NCBI GenBank assembly: GCA_002682825.1
Contig: NOKP01000016.1
Span: 1,577,660-1,641,659 of the forward strand
Direction: 5' to 3'
DNA: 64,000 bases
Source of the DNA: Neonectria sp. B-13
Lineage: Eukaryota > Ascomycota > Sordariomycetes > Hypocreales > Nectriaceae
Shown: piece after piece, positions 11,807 through 23,370 of the stretch
Position numbering within the stretch: the first letter of the stretch is position 1
Layout: the number at the start of each line of letters is the position of its first letter
Translations under genes and position numbers: made by a program
The notes under the pieces: generated by a model
The model's input: the letters and a program-made list of their open reading frames with translations, nothing else
Database searches by the model: none
What the model was told of the DNA's origin: nothing

Positions 11807-12613
11807 CGTTGACGTTGTTTTGCGTGGTTGGGAGAGAAGCGTGAAGACTTAGGGAGGGGTACGTCCGTAATGAAAGTTAACAGCCGTGGGGGCCAAATCC
11901 AGGCCTCAGGCTGATCACCTTTAGCTCAGGCCGGTTCACCATCGGGTCAGTCGGCTCAGGTTTAGGCAGCAAGCGCTCAGTTCCGAGGAAGGGGACAGTC
12001 TGGATGTCGGTTTTGGGGTCGTGTATTGGCTGTAGTCGAAGGTTCAATATTAGTATATGCCAATACTAAACCAATTAGCATTGGTTTCCAACCTAGATAA
12101 AAAAGATCCAATAAATAACTTGATAAGCAAGAGTAGTCTTGAAGTCCACGGCTCTCCGTTTAATGGTGTGGGTATTGAATTCAGTAGACACCAACGTCTC
12201 GGGACTGGCTCACTTTTGCTTCTTCACGTAACCGTCGAGGTTCGCATTGCCACCCACTTTTAGGCCTCGGCTTCGAGGCGAATCAGAGAACGCTTCTCAG
12301 GCTCTTCGGCACCTTGGATACGAAGTCCTCATTTCACGTCCAAAACACGGTGATACATGGTCCATCTACATCCTGCGCTAGTAGTTCGGCTCAGATTCGC
12401 TGTCATAGGGTCAGCACAAAGAGTTCTAGCTGATGATCAAGATCAGCAAAGATGACGCAAGGAAGTTGAATTTATGCCTAAAACAAGGTTTGCGTGATGG
12501 GCCACAGAAGCTGTTGGATGAGCCCGGGGTGAATTCTCTCAAAGCGGTGCATAGTGGACTGGAATCACAGGTTCTTGTTGTTCAAATTGTTAATCACAAT
12601 GATAGAGGTTTGC
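11807..12613. other. divergent intergenic region
   Basis: Separates the divergently transcribed APH-like gene and the small Cys-containing gene at 12774, so both promoters lie here. Short frames only; no repeats recognised. Confidence 0.55.
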
Positions 12614-12620
12614 ATATATA
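12614..12620 (+). promoter_or_regulatory. TATA box of the small Cys-containing gene
   Basis: CATATATAGG lies about 160 bases before the ATG at 12774. It is followed by a pyrimidine-rich and CAACA-rich leader typical of well-expressed fungal genes. Function inferred from position only. Confidence 0.55.
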
Positions 12621-12773
12621 GGCACTCGTTTTACCTTCTCGGTATTTCTTCAACCAGCTCGGTGTAAGGCATCTCAACGCTCAACTCAACTATCAACACC
12701 AAGGGTCACCAAGAAACCTACATCTTGAACCATCGACATCTTGATTTCTACATCACCGACGAAGACCGCAGCA

Positions 12774-12983
12774 ATGTGCTCAAACAGATACCGCAAGGAC
12801 GTCTGCCCACAGTGTCACAGTGTCAAGCTCAATTTCCTTGGGTTCCTCAAGTGTTCTGTTGCGGAGGAAGCAGGTATACTGAGCTGTGAGCCCGTCACCG
12901 GCAACGAGAACATATTTTCGGTCATTTGCGATCCATGCATCGAAGCTGGCCCACAGGTGGAAAGACTTACAAATGGCGTTTAA
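12774..12983 (+). CDS. small hypothetical protein with CxxC pairs (69 aa)
   Basis: An ATG in good context (CAGCAATG) opens a 69-residue frame with no intron needed. The protein holds six cysteines, including a CPQC pair near the start and a CDPC pair near the end, so a small metal-binding (zinc-ribbon-like) fold is possible. Single-Cys segments FLKCSVAEEAG and LSCEPVTG lie between them. It resembles uncharacterised short fungal proteins that begin MC and carry paired cysteines, but I cannot name a family. There is no signal peptide. The clear TATA box and leader make me believe it is a gene rather than a chance frame. Confidence 0.6.
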   Translation: MCSNRYRKDVCPQCHSVKLNFLGFLKCSVAEEAGILSCEPVTGNENIFSVICDPCIEAGPQVERLTNGV

Positions 12984-13782
12984 ACAACACTGGAGATGCC
13001 GCACAGGATGGACTACTAAATCGCGACCTCTAAGGTCGTGAATGGAGTTTGCACAAGGTCCATGTAAAACGAGGGCTCTGGCCGGTTGAGAGGGTGAGGT
13101 TTAAGACAAGCTGAGAGACAAGCAAGGTGCAGTAATTCGACATCGTAGGCCTAGTTCTTCACGGAGAAGAAATAGAAAATATGAGTTGGATTTCTCTCAC
13201 CTCACTGTCCTATCTCTCGTTGAAACCACTTACGAACATCTGATTCGTGACCCAGAAGACAACTAATAAGCAACATCCAGACACCCAATCATATTTTATT
13301 CTTGCTTAGCTTTCCGCGATGTTCTGAAGCCAACCTCTTTTTAGTATCTCGAGAGCGGAAACTAGGCAGGGTGGAGCACAAGTATGCTGACGCTTGGCGC
13401 ATGATCCTTCCAGGCTGTGATGCGGTGAAAGGTGCTGTGATTTTTCAGTGAATGGGGCAGATATTATAGTTTCTAGACAGCATTAACTGTGCAGGTCCCC
13501 TCGAACGGATTACCTCATTGGGAGTGAAGTGTAGCCTTAATTCTGCCTCGTCGCGATGCTAAATACGTCACGACCAGGGTTCGACCTATTTTCAGCACCT
13601 GCGCCACATCCTACCCCGTTTCACTAAATTTTTGTCTATCAGGCAACAAGGCCCAGTTCACGGTCAGCGTGAATTGTCATTTTGCGTCTTCGTAGTCTCT
13701 TATATGTCTGTGATTGCCGCGTCTAGGCTCATCTCATCGCCAACTCTCCGTCGCTGTACATCACCACGCATACTTTATAACC
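12984..13782. other. intergenic, HET gene promoter
   Basis: No frame with family resemblance. The last 150 bases are C/T-rich and form the leader of the HET gene starting at 13783. Confidence 0.6.
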
Positions 13783-16117
13783 ATGGAATCAGGGACAAGC
13801 CCGCCAAATGCACCGAATCGAGGGCCCCAGCGTCTGACGGTTGAAAATGGCAATCTCTGCTCCTTCTGCCATGAAAGCCTCAGCCACGCGCCGGCTGACC
13901 CAGGCAATCACGTCAGAAAACTTCCTGACCTTCTCGAAGCCGCCGAGTCCTGTGGCTACTGCGCTTTGTGGGTGCGCTCGCTCGAGGCGTCGGCGCACGC
14001 CCTCGTTGAAGATGGCCAAGACGCCGCGATGATGTCGCATCCGCTCCTGCAGGGAGTCTTTGAGCCGAGCGAGGTGGAGCTGCAGTATGTCGAAGTACAC
14101 GACTGGGTCGGAGGAGGAATTGAGCAGCGCATCGCTTGGCCGCATATGGGAACCATCTGGGCTACTCTCGATCTTGTGCCCGCCAGTGGTGAGTGAACTG
14201 ACTTGTCTCAAACGTGACCTTTGACTAAACATCAGGTGAATCGAAGACTCGTCATTGATCAATATGGCGCCTTTGGCGGGCTCAGATCAATCCGAGACTG
14301 TTTGGAACGGCATCAAGTGGTGGCTTTCCGAGTGCACCTCTGACCATGAGGAATGCCGCGGTCAGAGAGACACGTCGTGGAAGCCTACCAGGCTGTTGCA
14401 CCTAGGCACGCCGTCGGAGCCGATGGAAATCCAGCTTGTTGATGGGAAATCTGCTCCTGATACTACGGAATACTTGACCTTGAGCCATTGCTGGGGCGAC
14501 GTGGTTCCTCTGCGACTGACGACGGACACGATTGAGACATTTCAGTCTTCGATTCCCACCGACAGCCTTCCCAAAACCTTTCTTGACGCTTGCGAAGCGA
14601 CAAGAAGACTGGGCTACGAGTATCTCTGGATCGACTCCCTGTGCATCGTCCAGGACGACCGCGCAGACTGGGCGTTCGAGACGGGCCGTATGTCATCGGT
14701 ATTCGGCAACTCCTTTCTCACCATCGCAGCCACGGCCGCAGAAGACGCCGACCAAGGCCTCTTCTGCCCGCTCGACGAGCGCGACCCGGAGTCTTGGCTC
14801 CCGGCTTGCATCCGCCGCGGCTGGGGCTTCGCCGGCGACTTCTACGTCTGCGACTACCGCGACTGGTGGATGAAGCTAGACAACTCGCCGCTGAACCGCC
14901 GCGGCTGGGTGTTCCAAGAGCGCATGCTTGCGCCGCGCGTGCTACATCTCGGCCTTGAGCAGGTGGCGTTTGAATGTCCGGCCATGTCCGCGTGCGAGCG
15001 GCTTCCGTTTGGCAACCTCGGTCGCGTCAACGGCCAGATGGGAGGGCCGGGGAGTAAGATCAAGCGCTTCATCTCGGAAGCAGGCGAGAATGAGAGGAGA
15101 ATGGGTGTGGATGACATTCTTCGTCAGTGGAACGACATTGTGCGGAATTACTCGCACGGCCAGTTTTCCGTTGAAACGGACAAGATGGTTGCTCTTACTG
15201 GAGTTGTGGATTCGTTTACGAGCTTGTTCCGCCGTAATCTAAGAGAGACGCCAGAGGAAACACAGAAAGAAGGCGGCCAAGATGATGCTTCCGATGCGCC
15301 GAAGGAGGAAACAAATAATTCCGAAGAGTCAGACAAAGCTGAGAAGGAAACCCTCTTTGTCGGTGGACTCTGGAGACCGCAAATGGAGATGCAGCTCGCC
15401 TGGCGAGCAACATCCAAAGTCCAAAGCCAGCAGTTAAGCGGAAACGCACCGCCTGGATTTGGACGACGGCCACAGACCTACGTCGCGCCGAGCTGGTCCT
15501 GGTGCTCTCTCAACGACGCCCTCGTCGAGCCACAGCAAGCGGCCTCAAGCAGCCTGCTTCTCACGAAAGTCCTCGAGGTGAAGATAAATCCCACATCTGG
15601 GCTTGGCGCGGCCCATGAGGACAGCGGCCTCAAATACTGCTGCGGGCCTACATCTTTCATCCGCCTGCGGTGCTCGCAGCTCCCCCTTGCTGGATTCGAC
15701 CGCATCGGCTCGCTGGTCTTCCCCGACTATGAAAAGATGGTGGCACACAAGGAAGTTGAGAGCAGGAACTATTGGGACGTTTCATATGAGGACGAGGCCC
15801 TCAAGGCGGAGATGCCGTGCATTGTGCCGGTCTTTGTCGACATGACGCGGGTCAGGAGGCCCGTTCACGGCATCATTGTCGATCAACGCAGTGTAGAAGG
15901 TAGCGACGAGAGATACTACGTGCGCCTCGGAGCGTTTGTTCTGGAAGAGGGAGATGCTATCAAGGCTATGTGGGATGCGTTGGAGAAGTTCGATCAGTTT
16001 AGTCCGGGGACGACGACGGGGGCTCGTCTCTGCGATGGGATGCATAGGCCTGCGGAGAATGGCTATGACTACGTGAAGAAGGATGGGGTGTTGCAGCGAG
16101 TCATTTGTATTCGGTAA
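13783..16117 (+). CDS. HET-domain protein
   Basis: Two exons, 13783-14188 and 14247-16117, give 758 residues. The HET domain (PF06985, roughly residues 208-370) shows its three blocks: LTLSHCWGD; then LPKTFLDACEATRRLGYEYL with WIDSLCIVQDD; and the later GWVFQERMLAPR. The C-terminal region ends the conserved part with APSWSWCS. HET proteins trigger heterokaryon-incompatibility-type cell death or related immune signalling. A Ser/Glu-rich insert near residues 470-500 looks disordered. The acceptor choice matters: the CAG at 14235 leads to a stop after seven codons, while AAG at 14246 keeps the frame and leaves a better branch-point distance from GACTAAA, so I use the latter. No partner gene (STAND NLR or SesB-like) is adjacent. 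Confidence 0.88.
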
Positions 16118-16447
16118 AGAAGCTCACAGTATATGGTTTGTGTGGGATTGTTATGCTCTGAGGCCGTCTGGTATTTGATCCGATAACGAATCTATGAGTT
16201 CTTGTATAGTGCCAACCGCTTGTGTTCTCGAACTCAAAGTCGTCCTGTTGCCTCCAAAATTGCGCAAGTGCACCACAAATCCTTCCATGCTTCGGCCGCA
16301 AACAAGCAGCCTTCCATAATCACAAGCAAGCGCAATAATAAGCAACGCTAACAACAGAGTGGAAGTCGGTGAGGACTTCTAGCTATGCATGTACTCCTCG
16401 GAGAGAGTATAAAAGTCTATGTGCTGGAAAAAATATGCAAGTCTACT
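16118..16447. other. convergent 3' intergenic region
   Basis: 330 bases between the ends of the HET gene and the siderophore transporter gene; nothing else seen. Confidence 0.6.
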
Positions 16448-18196
16448 TCAGTCCTCACGAAGATGAGTAGGATTCTCAGCATCCGGCTGAACTTGCTCCT
16501 CGGACAGTCGCGGATTTCTCAGTGCCAGCGCGAACGCAATCATGGGGACGCACAGGCACATGCCGGCAATGCACAGCAGCTTCTGGACGTGCGCGTAGCT
16601 GTCGATGATGGCGTCCCGGATCTCGGTCCCGACTGGATATTGCGGCACGATGGAGAAGGGCGAGTCATAGATGGCCTGCGCCAGGGTTTCGTTGGGTTGG
16701 AATGCGAGGTTGGCCTGCAATGTGCCGTAAAGCGTTTGGGTCCAGATGGCACCAGAAAGACAGGTTCCAAATGCGCTTCCGACGTTATAAAAGGACAGGT
16801 AGAGGCCGGTGAGGATGGCCACGTGTTCCCGCGAGGCTGAGGCCTGGATGGAAGCCTGAGTTGGATATGCGAAGAGGCCACCAGCTACGCCCAGCAAGAT
16901 CTGTGCGCTGATGAGGCCCGATTTGGATGCTTCGGACGCTCCCCCAGGGTACAGGATCAAGAGGCCAAAGGCCGCCATGAAGAGACAGGTACCCCCGACG
17001 ATGATGTACTTGAGCCGGCGGACCTTGAATATGACCAGGCCGACCAAGATGCCGCTGACAACGCCAAAGAAGGAGAAGAACGACAAGATGCGGGTCGCGC
17101 TCTCGACGGAGAAGTCGAAGGCGACGATGAGGACGGTGAACAGGTAGTTGCCTTGGGTGTACCAGGCAAAGTTGAGCATGCTTCGAACGGCCAGGGCAGA
17201 CCAGACACCTCGATCGCGCAGAAGATGGAACGGAATCAGGGGATATCTTGCGCCGCGCTTTTCCCAGGCGACGAAGAGAGGCACGAGGAGGAGGCCGAGG
17301 ACCAGGGGGAGGACGATGTTCCAGTTGCCCCAGTGGCTCACCTTGCCGCCTGCTACTGTTAACGGGGCTAGCACTAGTGAGAATGCTCCGATGAGGGTGA
17401 CGAGGCCGACGATGTCCAGCTGGTGGAAGAGGTCGGCGTTGAATCTCTTGGTGGATGGAGAAGTTGAGGGATCGGATTTGCTGGCTCGGCGCTCGAAGGA
17501 GTAGAGACAGGTGAGCAGCGGCAACGAGGCGATGGGGTAGATGATGGCCCACATGCCGATGCCCCAGCGCCAGGTGGTGGCCGCAAGCACGGCGGAGGTG
17601 ATGTTGCCGCTGATCCAGGTGTTGACGAGGAAGGGAATGGCGGGGAGGTAGCTGAAGAAGACGCGGGCGCGCATGGAGGAGAAGTCGGCAATCAGCACCT
17701 CCATCAGCAGCACGATGCACGTGTAGCCGGCCTGGTAGATGATGCTGCCGGTGCAAAATGCCTCAACCGACGTGGCGCTGGCCTCGATGGCGATGCCGGC
17801 CGTGTACAGCACCGTCGACACGGCGATGACCTCGAAGCGGCCCAGCACGTCGGCGACCTTGGCGGCGGTGGGCTGGACGGCCACGGCGACGACGCTGCGG
17901 AAGACGTTGATGGTGGACAGGTACGAATGCAGCGAGAAGCTGGACGTTGCGTAGGGCTGGTAGGCCGAGCGCACCTGGCTCTCGAGGCCGTAGGCGTAGC
18001 CGACCAGGAAGATGCCCGTGAACAGCCAGATGCGGTCGGCGAGGGTGAAGCGCGCCGACACGGCGGCCATGCGCTCGATGCCCGAGGAGCGCTTCATGGC
18101 GAGGCCTTCGCCAGAGTCGCCACTCTCGGAGGCGTGAGGCTGCTCATCGTCGGACGCGCAGAGAAGAGGCGCTGTTTCGTTGTTGCGGCGGTCCAT
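16448..18196 (-). CDS. MFS siderophore-iron transporter (ARN/Sit/Mir type)
   Basis: A single exon of 582 residues with about 14 membrane segments after a hydrophilic N-tail of roughly 50 residues. The pattern is that of the fungal siderophore:H+ symporter family: IFLVGYAYGLESQVRSAYQP in helix 1, then FFSYLPAIPFLVNTWISGNI, WRWGIGMWAIIYPIASLPL, and a C-half with YNVGSAFGTCLSGAIWTQ. These plasma-membrane or vesicle proteins take up ferric siderophores. The frame extends upstream only through non-ATG codons, so the start is the ATG at 18196. No siderophore synthetase or other iron gene is in the window, so uptake of foreign siderophores or a role in export is possible. Confidence 0.92.
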   Translation of the reverse strand: MDRRNNETAPLLCASDDEQPHASESGDSGEGLAMKRSSGIERMAAVSARFTLADRIWLFTGIFLVGYAYGLESQVRSAYQPYATSSFSLHSYLSTINVFRSVVAVAVQPTAAKVADVLGRFEVIAVSTVLYTAGIAIEASATSVEAFCTGSIIYQAGYTCIVLLMEVLIADFSSMRARVFFSYLPAIPFLVNTWISGNITSAVLAATTWRWGIGMWAIIYPIASLPLLTCLYSFERRASKSDPSTSPSTKRFNADLFHQLDIVGLVTLIGAFSLVLAPLTVAGGKVSHWGNWNIVLPLVLGLLLVPLFVAWEKRGARYPLIPFHLLRDRGVWSALAVRSMLNFAWYTQGNYLFTVLIVAFDFSVESATRILSFFSFFGVVSGILVGLVIFKVRRLKYIIVGGTCLFMAAFGLLILYPGGASEASKSGLISAQILLGVAGGLFAYPTQASIQASASREHVAILTGLYLSFYNVGSAFGTCLSGAIWTQTLYGTLQANLAFQPNETLAQAIYDSPFSIVPQYPVGTEIRDAIIDSYAHVQKLLCIAGMCLCVPMIAFALALRNPRLSEEQVQPDAENPTHLRED

Positions 18197-19120
18197 ACTC
18201 AACAACACAACTCAACGTCAACCGCGATGCAGAAACCAGAAAGGTGTGTGTGTTGCAGGCCACGAGATGGGGTTGCAACCCATCATCTGACATCAGGAAT
18301 TAGTGAACTTAAGGCACGCGCGCCCCAAACGGGATTTGTCGCGGCCGGTCGGGTCACGCGGCAAAAGCAACAAAACAACTCCCACCAGGCAGGCAGCCAG
18401 CCAGAGGCCCTGTGATGTAGCTGCTCCTGCCCGGTTCAGGAGGATCAGATAAGATAATGTCCAATAGCGGCGGTTCTAGCCGAGACTACTGGGGACCATG
18501 TGGATTGCTGGTCAGGATCAAGCCTCGGCCGGAGCAGAACCAAGCGGCAAACGGGACGGGAATCATACAGCAGCATTCACCAGTGAACTAACATCGTTGA
18601 TATAGACAAGGTTTATGCATCTCTGATTTCCATCTAATTTTATCCAGACATCTTCACCGTCCGTCCCCTTCTAGAGTGTGCAGCCATCTACGACAGATTC
18701 TACCCGAGACCTGCATCTCCACTGCTCCCGTCGGATATGACGCCTTGGCATCCCAGGGATATGCGGGTCCACGTTGCAACGAGCACACAATAACCGAAGA
18801 ATACGAGGGGAGAAGTATTCCTGCGATGGCAATTGCTGTGAACGCGAGAAAAATGTGCACGATGACACATACACCGACGACATGCAGCGATTCGAGTACA
18901 TCACAAACCTCCTACCTAAACCCCTGTTGAAGATGCTCCATCTTTTGTTGTTATTCCTCAGCCGTTGAAGGAGCCGCAAGCCGGGCCTGATAACTCACTG
19001 GTCGTCTCAGATGATGAGTTCGTCATCATGTCGTCTCGCGTTTTTGGTGTTATTCTTCGGAGTCGCAAACAGGGTAAGTCAATTATTTCCGATCGTTTTA
19101 TAGCCAAACACTCCACACTT
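18197..19120. other. intergenic, transporter promoter side
   Basis: Upstream region of the siderophore transporter and 3' side of the F-box-like gene. Scattered frames up to 102 codons show no family resemblance or splice support. Confidence 0.55.
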
Positions 19121-20936
19121 CTATATCGTGAGCAGAAAGTCTTTCACTCTATCAACATCAAACGGCTCGGATCCTGGCTCCCCCTGCGTTGCTTTGAGGT
19201 GATCACACTCGCTCAGTAAATCTTCCATTTTGAACACCCCAACTCCGACTAGCCATTTCCAGAATTCTAGTCCCTCGAGTTCCCGGTCTATCCGATCCAC
19301 AGGCCTGTGCGGCTCAATCATGGTCTCAGTTATACGAGGGTGGCTGCTAAACATCAAGGCAACTGCCAACCATTCCCTTGCCGTGCAGCAGAACTCGGCC
19401 CCCTGAAGCAGATAAGTTAGTTGTCTAGTCTCTCGCCATGCGCACAGCCAGAGAGGCAGAAGTGCTGGCATTGGGCTCTTCTCGTCGCTTGCGATGGCAA
19501 ACACATGAGCGCGTCCAGATATAGACACAGATTCTCCATCGAGACTCAGTTCATTGCCAAGCAACTGCTTTAGGCAGGCCATGTCTCTGTTTTTGATGCA
19601 GACTCCCAACGGTGACATTACTCCGTCCCTGGAGAGCCAGGCCCAGCGACGTCTGAACGACTTATGGGTGAATACCCTAGACGGTCGACCAAGATCCCAC
19701 TTTTCCACGCAACCGGAACAAGTTGCGGTGTACTGACGGGATAGAAGAAGGCCAAACGTCGCGCTGTCTTTGTGGCTGCATGCTTCGTGCAGCGCATTCT
19801 CCATGATGTTCGCCTTTTGCCCAGAGTAGAGGCTACATTCCCCCCCAGGAGGAACTTCTTCCAGTGAAAATAAGTGTGTGAGCAGCTTGCGCGCCACGTC
19901 TTTGTGTCCGGAGCAGACTGCACTGCGGATAAGCTCCGCTGGTTTGACTCTGTTCTTCATCCGTCGCTTCATGAAGGTCTCGGTTATGTCACAGTCCCCA
20001 ACGTGGATGGCCAGGTGAAGGAAGTAGCCGTCATAGAAGGACTTCTGCTTGATCACGGCCCCGCCCTTTGTTTTCGGTTTGGGGTGGGTTATGTCAATGT
20101 CGTGAGCTAGGAGGAGGCATACCAGGTCCAGGTTTCGAGTGCTGATCGCAGCCTTCAGGAAGCCACGGAACAGTGGAATTGCCCTCTTGTGTACCGAGCC
20201 GAATGTCGACAGCGCCTTGGGCCCGTGATGTAGTAGAAATGACTGGACTTTTTTCTCGACGTCTGGTTGCTTGAGATAGATTCGCGCTAGCAGGACATGC
20301 TCTTCAAAGCTGGCCTCTGTGATGAATGTATGACAAGGGAAAATAACAGACCGGCCACGCGAGGTAAAGAGATCCCAGATGCCAAAGTCAAGGTTCTCAT
20401 ATCCGTGCGTCATCGGTAACGCACGCGTGAGTTCGCAGACATAGTTGAACCTTTTTGAACTGTCCAGCGCGAAACCATCCTCTAACATGAGATGGTCAAC
20501 GACGGCATTGATGACGGTACACAAGTTGGTGTTCCACGCCACGGCTGGGTCTCGAAATTGGAGGAAAATATATCGGGCCAGGAAAGGCGCTGCATTGCCC
20601 TTGACAGTTGCAACGCAATTTTTCGAGACAATATCCCTGTCCCGAGCCCTTTGATGAAGTTGCCCAATGGAGGAGCCTCCCTTCATTTCCCAAAGCAGGC
20701 CAGAGAGGCATATCAGACGCATCACCTCGGCATCGAAGGCTCCTTTTCATAGTCAGATCCAATTCGCCGGACTTGACATGGCGATACTTACGACATACAT
20801 ATCGAAGGCGGAGGATGGAACAAATGTTGACACAGGCTCGTTCGTCATAATCCAGACACTCTTTCATAACAAGGCGTATACAATCCACGGGAAGTCTCGG
20901 TAGTGTGTGCACCCGAGAGGACGTTTGGGCGGACAT
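19121..20936 (-). CDS. F-box-like protein with degenerate ankyrin-type repeats
   Basis: Two exons, 20936-20792 and 20742-19121, joined across a 49-base GTAAGT...AAG intron with a CTGAC branch site, give 588 residues. The N-terminus LPRLPVDCIRLVMKECL with a following RYVCR resembles a fungal F-box. The rest contains weak repeat units of ankyrin character: FLKAAISTRNLDLVCLLLAH, GYFLHLAIHVGDCDITETF, IRSAVCSGHKDVARKLLTH and ENALHEACSHKDSATFGLLL. The combination suggests a substrate adaptor of an SCF ubiquitin ligase or a stand-alone scaffold; this is inference. No close family can be named. The frame is long and unbroken. Confidence 0.72.
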
Positions 20937-22095
20937 TCTTAGGAAATACGTGCTGGAAAGTACACTGGTTGAAGGAGCGACTGCAATTAAGCTGCGATTC
21001 TAGGGCACTTATTTTAAATTCACTTTCGGCTCATAGTCCTGGTTTAGAGTCATCGATGCCAAGTTTTGTGTTGATAATGTTGATTCAGAGTCATCGATAC
21101 TGCGTCTTGTAGCCTAGTGACTCATTGATTGACCTGCAGTGAGGGGTACTGTCCGACACGTGACCGGCCGGCTGTAATCGGTCTAGCGGCCAGAATTGAT
21201 GCGTGTTACGGCACCGAGGAATTGACGATGATTTACGGAGCAGGGGTCAGTTAGATGATATCAATTGATGATAGTTACAGCCGTAATTAGGGCTGTTGTT
21301 CTGACTCGTGATCATGTACTAATTACTCGCAGCCATTCTCTAGTATCTTGTCTCTAGTATTTTGATCATCGTCTCCTATTTTCTCTCCCTGAGCAGGTCG
21401 AATCAGTGTATCTAACATGCTAATCCTGGCGCTTCCCTCCTCCCATCGCTAGGAAGCGCAAGGCCTTGCCAGCACCCATTTCTCGTCTCAGATTTCATGA
21501 ACTGGAAGCGATGATGCAAAGTTCTGGGTCAACGCCTGTTTAGCTGATTCCACTTCGCCAGTTGGATTAACAAGGAGTACCAAAGTCGGTGTGTGGGGAC
21601 GCGTTCCCATTGGCGCCCCCTTCTTCCTGTGCCTGGAATATTTCCGGTGGTATCATGACAGAGACCCACCGTGGGACGCTTTTGAGACCTGTCAGCAATT
21701 GCAAAGCATTCTGCAACAAGGTAATGCTTCCGATCCAATGGTGGTTTGCGGACATTTCTTGAGATAGTCGAATAGATCACCTGATATCTACTGTGTTGGC
21801 CCCACTATGGAAACTGATTGAACTCATGTCGTAGACTACTACGCCTATCACGACTCCTTTCGATGGTGTTACATGCCTCAGATTTGTAATAGATTGAGAA
21901 TTGTTACTCTTCCGTCACCTATATCTACTTCGATGCTCATCGCGCGGAGGTTGTTAATGCATCCAAGCTTCTACTTGGGATTCTTTTTCACCAATTGACC
22001 CAGAGTTCCGTGATCTTTATTGTTGATTGAGCGAGAAAAGCATACTCCCTTCTCCCTGAAACCATAGTCCGACTACAACCCGTATATCTTCAAGT
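20937..22095. other. divergent intergenic region of 1.2 kb
   Basis: Contains the promoters of the F-box-like gene and the DUF3500 gene. A minus-strand frame of 83 codons at 21529-21780 is not supported by any family. No clear repeats. Confidence 0.5.
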
Positions 22096-23370
22096 ATGGA
22101 GGCAACCCAGAAGATGGCGGAATTCCGAAAATACATTCCGCCAACAGACACACAGAGAAGCAAGGACCTTGCCGTGTCAGATACCTATCAGTGGGCTAAG
22201 TTACGCTGTGACGAACCGTTCATGGTTGGCTGGATGCAGAGATAGGAGGAACTATATGATGAGCCATACGAAGGGATTACGGCGGATGGTCGTGTGATTC
22301 CCGGCCTATACCGTCTACTCGACGAGGCGGAGGATTCCGGAGCTCCAGCCCCGGCAGTGGCGATGGTGAAGGCAGCACAGAAGGTGCTCGAGATTGCCTC
22401 GCCAGAAGAAAGACGGGCCCTGTTCAGATCCGTTGATGCACCGGAATGGCGGCGCTGGATCAACCCGGAGATCTATGTGTACAGACATGGCGTTCGTCTT
22501 GAAGAGGTGTCGGAAGACCTGGTCACTGCACTACACGACTTGATGCGAGCAAGTCTGTCCCCAGCCGGATATGCAAAGGAAAGCGGCTGTATGAAAGTGA
22601 ACCAGTTTCTTGGAGACGTTGTGGACGGCAAAGGGGTCCTGAATGACAAATCTTACAACTATGTCATCTTCGGCACACCTCTGGAAAATGAGCCATGGGG
22701 CTGGCAGCTTTATGGCCATCACCTTTGTATGAATTGCTTCGTGGTTGGGAAACAAATGGTGATATCACCAGTTTTCATGGGTGCCGAGCCAAACATAATC
22801 GACGAGGGACCCGATAAGGGCACCGAGCTCTTCACTGATCAAGAGCTGATGGCGCTGAGCCTGATAAAGTCAATGGACCCGACAACACAGAAAGGGGTGC
22901 GGATCTATTCCCAACTGAGTGGTCCGAACTTTCCCAGCTGGAGATACCACCGCGCGGACCAGCGTCATCTGTGTGGCGCTTTCCAAGACAACCGGACGAT
23001 TCCGTACGAGGGCTTGAAGGTATCGACCTTTTCAGAGACCCAGCAGGACTGGGTTCGCAAACTGATTGTTCTGAGTCTCAACTACCTTCCCGAAACAGCA
23101 TTGGCGACGCGAATGGAAGACATCTCAGTCCACTGGGCACAGACATACTTTTGCTGGATTGGCGGGTTCCAGAAGGGAGATGCTTTTTATTATAAAGTGC
23201 ATTCTCCCGTGGTCGTGGTTGAGTTCGACCACCATTCAGGAGTGTTTTTGAACAACGAAGATCCTTTGCCGTTCCACATCCACACGTTGGTTCGGACACC
23301 AAACGGGAATGACTACGGGAAGGAATTTCTCAAGCAATACCAGCAACGCCAGGGACTTAAGGCCTCTTAG
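22096..23370 (+). pseudogene. DUF3500 protein gene with one in-frame TAG
   Basis: Translation from the ATG at 22096 matches the start of DUF3500 proteins (PF12006): MAEFRKYIPPTD, then EPFMVGWMQR. It then meets TAG at 22243-22245 and continues in the same frame to 23370 (EELYDEPYEGIT... GTPLENEPWGWQLYGHHLCMN ... VVVVEFDHHSGVF ... PFHIHTLVRTPNGNDYG). The total would be 424 residues with the stop counted as one residue, the normal length. At the stop position homologues commonly have Trp, so TGG to TAG is the likely change. Apart from this codon the gene is intact, so the lesion is recent, or the product starts at a later ATG, or readthrough occurs. Biochemical function is unknown; the family is found in bacteria and fungi. 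Confidence 0.85.

Noticed and set aside
16785..17756. 323-codon frame on the minus strand in another register of the siderophore transporter
   Set aside because: It overlaps the transporter in a shifted frame, has His/Arg/Pro-rich low-complexity translation typical of GC-rich shadows, and no domain.
22294..23370. DUF3500 gene starting at 22294 as a normal full gene
   Set aside because: That start is GTG, and the true N-terminal part with family motifs is encoded upstream in the same frame, before the TAG.
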